43,497 nucleotides of DNA from Gallionella sp. GTDB taxonomy: Bacteria; Pseudomonadota; Gammaproteobacteria; Burkholderiales; Gallionellaceae. How positions within the stretch are numbered: the first letter of the stretch is position 1; the number at the start of each line of letters is the position of its first letter. The position numbers and the translations under genes were made by a program. The stretch spans positions 1 through 43,497 of the forward strand of contig JAUSMR010000122.1 in the NCBI GenBank assembly GCA_030645955.1, in the 5' to 3' direction. This document shows positions 8,559 through 16,266 of the stretch, one piece after another. Below the pieces are notes generated by a model that was not told the DNA's origin, searched no databases, and saw nothing but the letters and a program-made list of their open reading frames with translations.

Positions 8559-8962
8559 ATTAGGTCTCTGATGGCCTGAATTATGCTGGCGCTGTTCCAG
8601 CCGACCATAATCGTCGCGGCACTTTGAACATTCACGGGAACTCGTTCTTGTCCCCAAGGCCTCACTCCAATAATTATCTTATCCATTCGAACTGCTTCAC
8701 TAAGCTCATAATCAATCCATTCGCTCTGTGACGCATACATTCCGGCGAGAATGATGACTCCTTGAGCTGGAGATATTTGTCTCGTCATTCCAGCGTGTAG
8801 GCCTTTCGATGTTTTGTCTGGAAGAGAGTCGTCGTTTGGTACGCTGCAATTTTTCCAGGAAAAGTTTGGTTCGGCGTTGAGCCATTCCACTATCTTCTCG
8901 TACTGTTCGTCGTGCGCCCAAGCGTGGCTAATAAATAAAGGTCTCGTTTTGAGTTCAGGCAT
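8555..8962 (-). CDS. TIR-like domain protein (ThsB/MTH538 type)
   Basis: A 135-residue single-domain protein opening with PLFISHAWAHDEQYEKIVEW, the typical start of the MTH538/ThsB TIR-like family (DUF1863). SQSEWIDYELSEAV with E86 aligns with the conserved glutamate helix, and PNDDSL and IIIGVRPWG mark the other core segments. In Thoeris defence, ThsB proteins sense phage and make an ADP-ribose-derived signal from NAD. Here the partner is not the usual ThsA but a TIR-like/TPR protein, with the two genes overlapping by ATGA. AGGA lies about 7 bases before the ATG. Family assignment is good; the immune role is inferred. Confidence 0.82.
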   Translation of the reverse strand: MPELKTRPLFISHAWAHDEQYEKIVEWLNAEPNFSWKNCSVPNDDSLPDKTSKGLHAGMTRQISPAQGVIILAGMYASQSEWIDYELSEAVRMDKIIIGVRPWGQERVPVNVQSAATIMVGWNSASIIQAIRDLI

Positions 8963-9325
8963 CTGACTTCCTAATTGCGGAGGATAAACAACGAGTCACC
9001 CGTCCAAGTATCACGGGGGGCTATGTGCAATTGGAATTGATTATAGACACAATTCTACAATGGGGCCATGGCTAAAAATAGCCAGGCATTTTGGATGATC
9101 TGTTCTCCGGTTCGAGTCCAGATGGGGGATACAACCACAACTCGAATGCTGAACGTCCGCTGCTGGCAAAAGTGAACGTCCGCAACGTGTCGTATGCAGC
9201 AAGTCACGACGTGCAGCTATCGTTCAGCGTAATTACAAATTGCATGGAGTGATTGGGCAAAACCAGAAGCTGCAATTTGACAATTTTAATCAAGTCAAAT
9301 TTGAGCTACTACAGCTACGCGAGTT
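8963..9325. other. Gene-free stretch with a tRNA 3'-end-like fragment and a short direct repeat
   Basis: No gene is seen in these 363 bases. Bases 9106-9122 resemble a tRNA T-arm: TCCGG, a seven-base TTCGAGT loop, then CCAGA, with 4 of 5 stem pairs, followed by TGGGGGATACAACCA. No 5' half, D-arm or anticodon arm precedes it, so it is not a working tRNA. Ten bases, GAACGTCCGC, occur twice around 9150-9185. The stretch also contains the promoter region for the TIR-like operon, but no convincing promoter was identified. Confidence 0.35.
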
Positions 9326-10216
9326 TCACGTTAATCGTATCGCCTGCCCGATTCCCGCGTCATCCAGACTCTCCCCGATGACTACCATCCTGCCGGCTGT
9401 AACGTCCTTATCAAAGCGGACCGCATCTGTTTTTCCGAAGGTGCTGTCAAAGCGATAGGGGCCGTTCGTTGTGCTGACCAGGGCCTTCGCCCGCGCCACA
9501 CGCCCGAACTTCCCGCGTGAAAGGTCATCGAATATTTGTTGCACCAAAGCAAACTCCATCTTGTCCGCAAGTTTGAAGGAAAATGTCTCAAAATGAAGAT
9601 GGCTGTTGCCAGAAACGATCATTCGCTGCAATGGCGCGTCCGGCAGAGGCACGTCGATTTTGGCATTGACAGTGCGGAACAGGATGGCCCGGGGATTGAC
9701 GGTGCTGATCAGGCGTTCTGCGGCGTCGATCGCAGGCTCTGCTGCGAGGTCGGTCTTGTTCACCAGAATCACATCGGAGTTCACGATCTGGTCTTCAAAG
9801 AAGCTTCCGTACATTCCTGATTCGTAGAACTCCGCGAACTCCGTGGCGTCGACGATGCCGATGACCGATGCGGAGCCGGTGCCGGCACTTTCGATTGCCT
9901 CCAGCACGCCCGACGGTGAGGCCACACCGCTCGGTTCGATCAGCAAGTGCTCGGGAGAGAACTGCTCCACGATACTCTGGATGGTCGTGATAAGGTCGAG
10001 CTTGAGGGTGCAGCAGATGCAACCGCTCGGCAGTTCCACCGTTTCGATTCCGCCTGCAGAGAAGATCTCGCCGTCAATGCCTACCTTCGCGAAGTCATTG
10101 ACGAGCACCACGGTCTTTTCCGGCTTGCCTGTTTTGTCAGACCTGCCGGCCACGAAGTTCCTGATGAACGCCGTCTTTCCTGAACCCAGCAATCCGCACA
10201 CTACCGTCGTTTTCAT
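9326..10216 (-). CDS. G3E-family GTPase (COG0523, CobW-like metallochaperone)
   Basis: A 296-residue cytoplasmic GTPase of the G3E/COG0523 group, which loads metals (often zinc or cobalt) into client proteins. Visible motifs are Walker A GLLGSGKT near the N-terminus, VNDFAKVGID in the switch region, the metal-binding GCICCTLK, the Walker B-like LLIEPSGVASP, and the NKTD base-recognition motif. A smaller C-terminal domain (from about residue 195) fits the CobW C-terminal fold, though it is on the short side. The ribosome-binding site is weak. The start lies 21 bases downstream of the stop of a co-directional IS30 transposase, so its native promoter has probably been displaced. The client metal cannot be told from sequence. 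Confidence 0.88.
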   Translation of the reverse strand: MKTTVVCGLLGSGKTAFIRNFVAGRSDKTGKPEKTVVLVNDFAKVGIDGEIFSAGGIETVELPSGCICCTLKLDLITTIQSIVEQFSPEHLLIEPSGVASPSGVLEAIESAGTGSASVIGIVDATEFAEFYESGMYGSFFEDQIVNSDVILVNKTDLAAEPAIDAAERLISTVNPRAILFRTVNAKIDVPLPDAPLQRMIVSGNSHLHFETFSFKLADKMEFALVQQIFDDLSRGKFGRVARAKALVSTTNGPYRFDSTFGKTDAVRFDKDVTAGRMVVIGESLDDAGIGQAIRLT

Positions 10217-10237
10217 ACCAAATAATCCATTAGCCCG

Positions 10238-11245
10238 TCATTCCCGCGCAGGCGGGAATGTGGATTCACATTTGAAGTGCAACAGTTTAGAGAACACCTC
10301 AGCGGGTGTCTGATAGTCAAGACACTTGCGCGGGACGTGATTATAACGCCGCGCAATCTGCAACAGGTCGTCCGTGCTGAGGGTGTTGAGGTCGGTTTTA
10401 CGTGGCAGGTCACGCCGCAGTCTGCCGATGGCATTCTCGACCCCGCCCTTTTGCCAGGGTGCATGCGGATCGCAAAAGAAGGTTTTCATGTTGAGTGGTT
10501 TATGGAGCATGTAGTGATGGGCAAACTCGGTACCATTATCAAAGGTAAGCGTACGCCGCAGGCGCGCTGGCAGCGGCGCGAGCAGTGCGGTCAGGGTGTC
10601 GGCCAGCGGTGCAGCGGCCTTGCTCGGCTGACGTACGATCACTGTCAGCCGCGAGCGGCGCTCATGCACGGCGAGCACGGCCTGTCCGTAACGCGAGAAC
10701 AGAATCAGATCAGCCTCCCAATGGCCAGCCTGCTTGCGCGTCTCGATATGGGCGGGGCGCGTTGCAATAGAGACGCGTTGCCGGATATGCTCGACCGGAG
10801 ACCCGCCTTTGCTTCCGCGCCAACCGCGTTTGCTCTTGGCCTGCGGCAGATAATGGCGCCAGCTGTAATCCTTGGTACGCGCAATCTGGGCTGCAATGAA
10901 ACGGTAAATGGTTTCATGGCTGACCACCGTCTGCCCGCGTTCGCGCTTGAGCCGACCGGCCACCGCTTGCGGCGAGGCGCCCGCCGCCAACCGGCTCAAC
11001 ACGTCGGCCTGCAAGGCAGGATCGCGCAGCAGCTTGCTCCCCGTCCAGCGCCGCGTCCGCGCCTGCTGCTGGGCATATGTCGGCATATAGCCTTGTGATG
11101 AGTAATTACGTTTTAACTCCCGAGCAATGCTTGATGGCGCGCGATCCAGACTTGCCGCGATTTGCCGGATCGATTCCCCAGTTTGGCACCGACGGGCAAT
11201 TTCGCACCGCTCCTCCACCCCCAATTGCGTATACTTTTGTCCCAT
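10238..11245 (-). CDS. IS30-family transposase
   Basis: A 335-residue transposase. The N-terminus carries the IS30 helix-turn-helix (LGVEERCEIARRCQTGESIR). The DDE catalytic domain shows HWEADLI (first Asp), LTFDNGTEF (second Asp) and WQKGGVENAIGRLRRDLPR (Glu). AGGAGG lies about 7 bases before the ATG. The frame is intact and family-length. The last residues (TFPPARE) and the stop codon lie outside the left inverted end and are encoded by the neighbouring dRS3-like palindrome, so this copy has an insertion-site-dependent tail. It is co-directional with the GTPase gene 21 bases downstream and could drive it by read-through. Confidence 0.93.
   Translation of the reverse strand: MGQKYTQLGVEERCEIARRCQTGESIRQIAASLDRAPSSIARELKRNYSSQGYMPTYAQQQARTRRWTGSKLLRDPALQADVLSRLAAGASPQAVAGRLKRERGQTVVSHETIYRFIAAQIARTKDYSWRHYLPQAKSKRGWRGSKGGSPVEHIRQRVSIATRPAHIETRKQAGHWEADLILFSRYGQAVLAVHERRSRLTVIVRQPSKAAAPLADTLTALLAPLPARLRRTLTFDNGTEFAHHYMLHKPLNMKTFFCDPHAPWQKGGVENAIGRLRRDLPRKTDLNTLSTDDLLQIARRYNHVPRKCLDYQTPAEVFSKLLHFKCESTFPPARE
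10240..10259. repeat. dRS3-like 20-bp palindrome
   Basis: ATTCCCGCGCAGGCGGGAAT fits the pattern ATTCCC-N8-GGGAAT exactly, the consensus of the dRS3 repeat known in Neisseria, where it is a target for integrating phage and IS elements. Here it abuts the left end of an IS30-family element (3 bases away). IS30 relatives are known to prefer palindromic targets. Confidence 0.75.
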
Positions 11246-11294
11246 CGCAACACCTCCTGTACCAGCATAGGGTGTTGCACTTGGTTTGTGAATT
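10263..11294 (-). mobile_element. Complete IS30-family insertion sequence
   Basis: About 1,032 bp with imperfect 22-bp inverted ends at 10263-10284 and 11273-11294. The shared core is ATTCACA, four unpaired bases, then AAGTGCAACA. One full-length transposase gene is inside. The left end directly follows a dRS3-like palindrome, consistent with IS30 target choice. The 2-3 base target duplication usual for the family cannot be called with confidence. Confidence 0.82.
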
Positions 11295-11607
11295 CAGGGC
11301 ACTCCAGAAAGAAATGGGGGATACATGGATTTTCATTCTGAATGTATTCTCAGCAATCCTCAAATATGCAATAGATGGAACGCGCGCAGTTATCACCTTC
11401 GCAAGCTCGGGGATCAACTGTGTTAACGTGTGGTCGAGTTCTGCTTCATCGATTATCCAATTGCCATTTTAATTTTTTCATGCGTGAATCATGGGCCAAG
11501 GCGCTGTGGGGATTCCCTCAGCGAGCATAGCGCTCAACGACAGCCGACTGACTGCCGGTAATAGAATAAAATCATGTCTAGTTACCCAACAGGATTCGAA
11601 AATAATC
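11295..11607. other. Gene-poor stretch right of the IS30 element
   Basis: These 313 bases hold no gene I can defend. A minus-strand frame (from about 11470 into the IS end) reads like protein (e.g. LIPELAKVITARVPS) but has no start codon and runs into the IS end; it may be a leftover of a gene disrupted by the IS. The stretch also supplies the upstream region of the HD-GYP gene. Confidence 0.35.
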
Positions 11608-12693
11608 ATGGATGTGAAAGAACCGATATTGCTGCATGAGCACCTGGTCGACCAGGAATGGTTCAATGCCTTGCTGGACTCTTCGCTCGACTGCATCATC
11701 GCTATCAACCATGACGGCATCATCGTCGAATATAACCGTGCCGCCGAAGTCGTGTTCGGCTACACGGCAGAGGAAGCCATCGGGCGACGCCTGGACGAAC
11801 TGATCATCCCCGAACGCTACCGCGACCGGCATCGCAACGCGCTGGCGCACTACCTGCAAACCGGGGAAGGCAACATCATCGGCCGCCGGGTCGAGGTGCA
11901 TGGACAGACCAAGTCCGGACGGGAGATTCCTGTCGAGCTTACCGTGCTGCCGATTCATCAAGGCCGCAGCCCCTACTTCACCGCCTACCTGCGGGACATC
12001 ACCGAGCGAAAAGCGGCGGAGGAAAAAATCCGCGAATATTCGATCAAGCTGAAAGAAAGCCTGATCGAGACCATCAACTCGGTATCCAAAACTGTCGAAT
12101 TGCGCGATCCCTACACCGCCGGACATCAACAGCGTGTGGCGGCCCTCGCTTATGCCATCGGCCGCGAAATGGGACTCGATGAGCAGCGTCTCGAAGGCCT
12201 TTATTTTGGCGGCATCGTGCATGACATCGGAAAAATCGTGGTGCCTACGGAAACGCTGACGGATACCGGCCACCTCGGTATCGATGCGTGGAAGTCCATC
12301 CGCCTGCATCCGGCTGCGGGCTACAAGATCGTTAAATCCGTGCATTTTCCCTGGCCGATTGCAACCATGATCCTGCAACACCACGAAAAACTCGATGGCT
12401 CAGGCTATCCAAATGGTCTCATGGGCGACGACATCATTCTCGAATCGCGCATCATCACCGTTGCTGATGTTGTGGAAGCCATCCGGACGGCCCGCCCCTA
12501 CCGCAATGCCAGGGGAATTGAGGCAGCCATCGACGAAATCAACCAGTGGTCCGGCATCAAATACGATGCGGATGTCGTCGCTGCATGCTGTCGCCTGATT
12601 GTCGAACAGGGCTTCGACATTGACAACAACGACTACACCAGCACGGATTTCGCCGAGCTCTCCTTCATGAAGGTGGAGAAAGCACTGGGCTGA
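11608..12693 (+). CDS. PAS-HD-GYP cyclic di-GMP phosphodiesterase
   Basis: A 361-residue cytoplasmic protein predicted to hydrolyse cyclic di-GMP, lowering biofilm-promoting signal. The PAS sensor domain (about residues 15-130) ends with the PAC-like AYLRDITERKAAEEK. The HD-GYP domain follows, with VHDIGKI (metal-binding HD pair), the later HHEKLDGSGYPNGL (HHE and GYP motifs) and SRIITVADVVEAI. All signature residues are present, so it should be active. Start: ATG at 11608 begins right before the PAS domain; an in-frame ATG at 11491 would add 39 unrelated residues. No linked cyclase is adjacent, but an EAL-type regulator lies 9 kb away. Confidence 0.9.
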   Translation: MDVKEPILLHEHLVDQEWFNALLDSSLDCIIAINHDGIIVEYNRAAEVVFGYTAEEAIGRRLDELIIPERYRDRHRNALAHYLQTGEGNIIGRRVEVHGQTKSGREIPVELTVLPIHQGRSPYFTAYLRDITERKAAEEKIREYSIKLKESLIETINSVSKTVELRDPYTAGHQQRVAALAYAIGREMGLDEQRLEGLYFGGIVHDIGKIVVPTETLTDTGHLGIDAWKSIRLHPAAGYKIVKSVHFPWPIATMILQHHEKLDGSGYPNGLMGDDIILESRIITVADVVEAIRTARPYRNARGIEAAIDEINQWSGIKYDADVVAACCRLIVEQGFDIDNNDYTSTDFAELSFMKVEKALG

Positions 12694-12912
12694 AGCTGAA
12701 TAGCCAGGGCGTTCTCACTTCCTGAGTTTCTAAAAAAAATCTTCTGGGTTGTTTTGAGACATTGGTGAGCTGCAGAAAGGTGCCGCATTCAGTCATTCTT
12801 CAATCCGCACCACCGGATCAAATACTGGTGGTGCGACAATTTGCCGCATACCAGTTTTTAGCAAGCTTGTTAGACTGTCCATTCCGAGATGGCCTCTTTT
12901 CAGGAGAACAGG

Positions 12913-13332
12913 ATGGATTTTTCATGGGCAAAGCGGTTGAGTGTCGGAAATAGAATTATCGATTCCTTTCACAATAAAATACTCGACATGGTTGACAGGA
13001 TTGAGTACTTGATTAAAGCAGGTGACGGTTCCGCCCTATCAGAGGCAATTGGACTGCTCGAAGATTGTTTAAGTGATTACTTTCTGGTTGAGAAAAATAT
13101 TGCAGAGGCGGTCAACTTCCCCTTTACCCAGCACGACTTTGCACATCAGTGTTTGTTGGATAAGGTTCAACGCACAAAAAATGAGTTGGCGGCTAATGGC
13201 CTGTGGTCTGACACTACGGCAAAGCACTACTCCACGTTGTTGAGAAATTGCTTGACCAAGCACATCGAGGAAGAGAGCAAGCCGATAAAAATCATACTGG
13301 ATACACAACTTTACGACTTCAAGCCCAGTTGA
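12913..13332 (+). CDS. Hemerythrin-like protein with incomplete metal ligands
   Basis: A 139-residue single-domain protein resembling bacteriohemerythrin: the N-terminal DFSWAKRLSVGNRIID matches the usual W-x-LSVG-x-x-x-ID start. Expected di-iron ligands found are His in SFHNKIL, Glu in LVEKNI, two His in QHDFAH and His in TKHIEEE. The His normally in the HF..EE motif is Tyr (DYFLVEK), and the final Asp is not obvious. Oxygen binding may therefore be altered or lost. Start at 12913 is chosen for its AGGAGA site; an ATG 24 bases upstream lacks one. It is preceded by the HD-GYP gene but not closely linked. Confidence 0.8.
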   Translation: MDFSWAKRLSVGNRIIDSFHNKILDMVDRIEYLIKAGDGSALSEAIGLLEDCLSDYFLVEKNIAEAVNFPFTQHDFAHQCLLDKVQRTKNELAANGLWSDTTAKHYSTLLRNCLTKHIEEESKPIKIILDTQLYDFKPS

Positions 13333-13570
13333 GGGGCGCAGTTATTCATACTTCGAATCTTGAGCGTCCGCTCCGGGTTTTGAAGCTTCGATTCGATATA
13401 TTGTCCCGGAATATCCGAAAAGTTTCGATAGCTGACTATCGTTTCTTGTTTAGCCGTAAAAAACTCGACTGCTCGAAAATCGATCCGCAAACCCTATAGC
13501 CCACTTAACTTCAAAACAGGCATAGAATTGCATCAGGCCTGCGCATCGAGCAGGGAAAACGGGGGAAATT

Positions 13571-14014
13571 ATGTATCAACGTATTCTGGTTCCAATTGAC
13601 GGCAGCGCGACTTCCGAGCGTGCGTTGCAGGAAGCGATCAAGCTGGCGGCTGGCAAGGCTCAATTACGTTTGATTTATGTGATCGAGGAGGGCTACCCGC
13701 TGGACGCAGAGGGTTATGCCTTTATCAATTATGCCGACTTGCAGGAAGCGTTTCGCCAGACCGGCGAGCGCGCGCTCGCCAAGGCTGCAGATATTGTGCG
13801 GCGCTCGGGCATGACGGCGGAAACCGCCGTGCTTGATGTGCCCGGTGAGCACACCGCCAATGTGATCGACAGCGATGCGCTGAGTTGGAAGGCCGACCTG
13901 ATCGTTATCGGCACACATGGGCGTTCGGGCGTGGGCCGTCTGCTGATGGGCAGTGTCGCGGAACATGTGGTGCGCGGAGCGTCGGTTCCGGTTCTGCTGG
14001 TTCGCGCCGGTTGA
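13571..14014 (+). CDS. Universal stress protein (UspA family)
   Basis: A 147-residue single Usp domain, usually a cytoplasmic dimer that binds ATP and helps cells survive starvation and stress. The start ILVPIDGSATSERAL and the C-terminal GTHGRSGVGRLLMGSVAEHV show the G-2x-G-9x-G-(S/T) nucleotide-binding loop, so ATP binding is expected. GGGGGA lies about 6 bases before the ATG. It stands upstream of and codirectional with the polyamine transporter genes (143 bases away), though co-transcription is uncertain. Confidence 0.93.
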   Translation: MYQRILVPIDGSATSERALQEAIKLAAGKAQLRLIYVIEEGYPLDAEGYAFINYADLQEAFRQTGERALAKAADIVRRSGMTAETAVLDVPGEHTANVIDSDALSWKADLIVIGTHGRSGVGRLLMGSVAEHVVRGASVPVLLVRAG

Positions 14015-14156
14015 ATCAAAAACGGCTGATGGCTGTTTGTATCCCTGTACAAACCAGCCACTGATTCCAGGCGCTGTTTTTATACATGCGCCTCCAATTC
14101 TGCGGGGCAATATCGGTTAAAGTAATACCTGTGCAGACTATTGCGGGTAGTCCGAT

Positions 14157-15242
14157 ATGGCCCAACTCGAAATCAGGAACGTCACGCGCCGCTTCGGAGA
14201 TTTCGTCGCGGTGGACAACGTCAGTCTCAGCATCGAGGCGGGCGAATTTTTCACGCTGCTCGGCCCTTCCGGCTGCGGCAAAACCACCATTCTGCGCATG
14301 ATCGCCGGTTTCGATTTGCCCGATGCCGGACAGATTCTGCTCGACGGCAAAGACCTCGCCGATACCCCGGCAGAAAAACGCCCGGTGCATACCGTGTTCC
14401 AGAGCTACGCGCTGTTTCCGCACATGACGGTGGCGCAGAACATCGCCTTTCCGCTCAGGATGGCGCGCCGTCCGGCAACCGAGATAACCGGCATGACACG
14501 CCAAATCCTGGAGCAGGTGCACCTGACCGACAAGGCGGAGGCCTATCCGCATGAGCTGTCCGGCGGCCAGAAGCAGCGCGTGGCGCTGGCGCGCGGGCTG
14601 GTCAACCGTCCGCGCCTGCTGCTGCTCGACGAACCGCTGGGCGCACTGGATGCCAAGCTGCGCGAGGAAATGCAGATCGACCTGATCAATCTGCAGCGCG
14701 ATGTCGGGATCACGTTTGTGTTCGTCACCCATGCGCAGGTGGAGGCACTGGCACTGTCGCATCGCATCGCCGTGATGGACCAGGGCAGGGTTGCCCAGGT
14801 GGACGAACCGGCCAGGCTGTACGGCTATCCGCAAACCCGTTTCGTCGCCGACTTCATCGGCCATATCAACCAGCTTGAAGCGCAGGTGATGGAATCCACG
14901 CACGGCCATCTGCGCCTGTCGGTCGCCGGGCTGGGCGAAATCATCGCGCCGCCGCTGAAGGATGCTGCGGTCGGTGTCAAGGGTGTGTTTGCGATACGCC
15001 CCGAGCAGGTGCGCATCGGCGTGCATGGCGAACTGGCCGAATTGAAGAATCACTTTTCGGGTGTGGTGCATAACCTGCTGTATCGCGGCGAGGTCAGCAT
15101 GTACAAGGTCGAGCTGGCCAACGGCGCGATGGTCGAAGCGCTGTTGCCCAATTCCGCGCCGGGCAGGGCCGAGTTGTTCAAGGCCTGCGATGAGGTCAAG
15201 CTGGGCTGGCGTCACGATGCCGGGATGTTCCTGCGTGACTAA
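14157..15242 (+). CDS. potA: Spermidine/putrescine ABC transporter ATP-binding protein PotA
   Basis: A 361-residue ATPase that powers polyamine import. It shows Walker A GPSGCGKT at residues 36-43, the Q-loop FQSYALFPHMTV, the signature LSGGQKQRVALARGL, Walker B LLLLDEPLGALD and the switch His in VTHAQ. A C-terminal TOBE-type regulatory domain (about 245-360, FAIRPEQVRI) fits the PotA/MalK class. Two permease genes and a binding protein follow, completing the operon; a 112-base gap containing a repeat separates it from potB. The substrate is inferred from gene order and the PotD-like binding protein. Confidence 0.92.
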   Translation: MAQLEIRNVTRRFGDFVAVDNVSLSIEAGEFFTLLGPSGCGKTTILRMIAGFDLPDAGQILLDGKDLADTPAEKRPVHTVFQSYALFPHMTVAQNIAFPLRMARRPATEITGMTRQILEQVHLTDKAEAYPHELSGGQKQRVALARGLVNRPRLLLLDEPLGALDAKLREEMQIDLINLQRDVGITFVFVTHAQVEALALSHRIAVMDQGRVAQVDEPARLYGYPQTRFVADFIGHINQLEAQVMESTHGHLRLSVAGLGEIIAPPLKDAAVGVKGVFAIRPEQVRIGVHGELAELKNHFSGVVHNLLYRGEVSMYKVELANGAMVEALLPNSAPGRAELFKACDEVKLGWRHDAGMFLRD

Positions 15243-15262
15243 ACCCAATGTCATTCACTTAA

Positions 15263-15332
15263 CCGTTCGTGGTGAGCTTGTCGAACCACCAGCCACTAAT
15301 CCTGAGCCCTTCGACAAGCTCAGGGCGAACGG
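15263..15332. repeat. Inverted-repeat element between potA and potB
   Basis: Two 23-base arms (15263-15285 and 15310-15332) pair with three mismatches; each contains the core AGCTTGTCGAA or its complement TTCGACAAGCT. The same element, with diverged arms, is at 23308-23388. It is a dispersed intergenic repeat, and as RNA would form a stem-loop inside the pot operon. Confidence 0.8.
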
Positions 15333-15354
15333 AGATTTTTAAGCATGCAACATT

Positions 15355-16266
15355 ATGGATAAGCCGAACAATAAACTAACATCTGCATCCCGCCTGACCA
15401 AATGGCTCGTGAGCGGCCCGCCATTCCTGTTCCTGCTGCTGTTTTTCGTTATACCCGGCATCATCATGGTGCTGGCCTCGTTCCGTTACCCCGGCGAATT
15501 CGGCGGGCTGGCGCCGCTCACCGCCCCCGATCCCAGCGTGTTGCAGGGCGTCACGCTGGAAACCTACCGGTTCTTTTTCAGCGACCCGATCTACGGCCGG
15601 GTCTTCGCCAAGTCGATCTTGATGGCGCTTGCCACCACGCTGATCTGCCTGACGATGGCGTATCCGCTGGCGCTGCTGATCGCGCGCAGCCCGAAGAAAA
15701 GCCGCGACCTGATGGTGCTGCTGGTGATCCTGCCGTTCGCCAGCAACTTCCTGATCCGCGTCTATGCCTGGATGATAGTGCTCGGCCCGCAATCGGCGCT
15801 GAGTCAGCTGCTTAATGGCTTTCTGGATCTGTTCGGCATCGCGCCGGTGCACCTGCTGTTTTCGCCGTTCGCCGTGCTGGTCGCGATGGTGTACGTACAC
15901 CTGCCGTTCATGGTGCTGCCGCTGTACACCAACCTGGAAAAGCACGACCCGTCCCTGCTCGATGCGGCGCAGGACCTGGGTGCGAACGCCTGGCAGCGCT
16001 TCTGGCGCGTGACATTTCCGCTGTCGCTGCCGGGTATTTTCTCCGGCTCGGCACTGGTATTCATCCCGGTGCTCGGCATGTTCGCCGTTCCCGACATCCT
16101 CGGCGGCACCGGCGACATGCTGATCGGCAACCTGATCAAGGAGCAGTTTCTCGGCACGCGCGACTGGCCGTTCGGTTCCACGCTGTCGATCATGCTGACC
16201 ATCGCGGTGCTGCTGATCGCCTGGCTCGCCGCCAAGCTGGCCGGACGCCGGGGCAGCTATGCGTAG
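15355..16266 (+). CDS. potB: Spermidine/putrescine ABC transporter permease PotB
   Basis: A 303-residue inner-membrane permease with about six hydrophobic segments, the first at residues 20-42 (FLFLLLFFVIPGIIMVL). The EAA motif that docks the ATPase is visible as DAAQDLGANAWQRFW followed by LPLS-like residues. Its stop overlaps the start of potC by 8 bases, so the two are translated together. It probably forms a heterodimer with PotC in the membrane. Confidence 0.92.
   Translation: MDKPNNKLTSASRLTKWLVSGPPFLFLLLFFVIPGIIMVLASFRYPGEFGGLAPLTAPDPSVLQGVTLETYRFFFSDPIYGRVFAKSILMALATTLICLTMAYPLALLIARSPKKSRDLMVLLVILPFASNFLIRVYAWMIVLGPQSALSQLLNGFLDLFGIAPVHLLFSPFAVLVAMVYVHLPFMVLPLYTNLEKHDPSLLDAAQDLGANAWQRFWRVTFPLSLPGIFSGSALVFIPVLGMFAVPDILGGTGDMLIGNLIKEQFLGTRDWPFGSTLSIMLTIAVLLIAWLAAKLAGRRGSYA

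Noticed and set aside
7317..8962. Classical two-gene Thoeris (ThsA/ThsB)
   Set aside because: The second protein lacks the SIR2/Macro and SLOG features of ThsA; it is TIR-like plus TPR, so only the ThsB part matches.
9106..9140. A functional tRNA gene
   Set aside because: Only a T-arm-like part and a partial acceptor are present; there is no D-arm or anticodon arm.
11106..11470. Minus-strand frame that reads protein-like (LIPELAKVITARVPS...)
   Set aside because: No start codon in the protein-like part, and it runs into the IS30 end. It could be a remnant but cannot be called a gene.
14016..15254. 412-codon minus-strand frame opposite potA
   Set aside because: A shadow of potA; no family resemblance.
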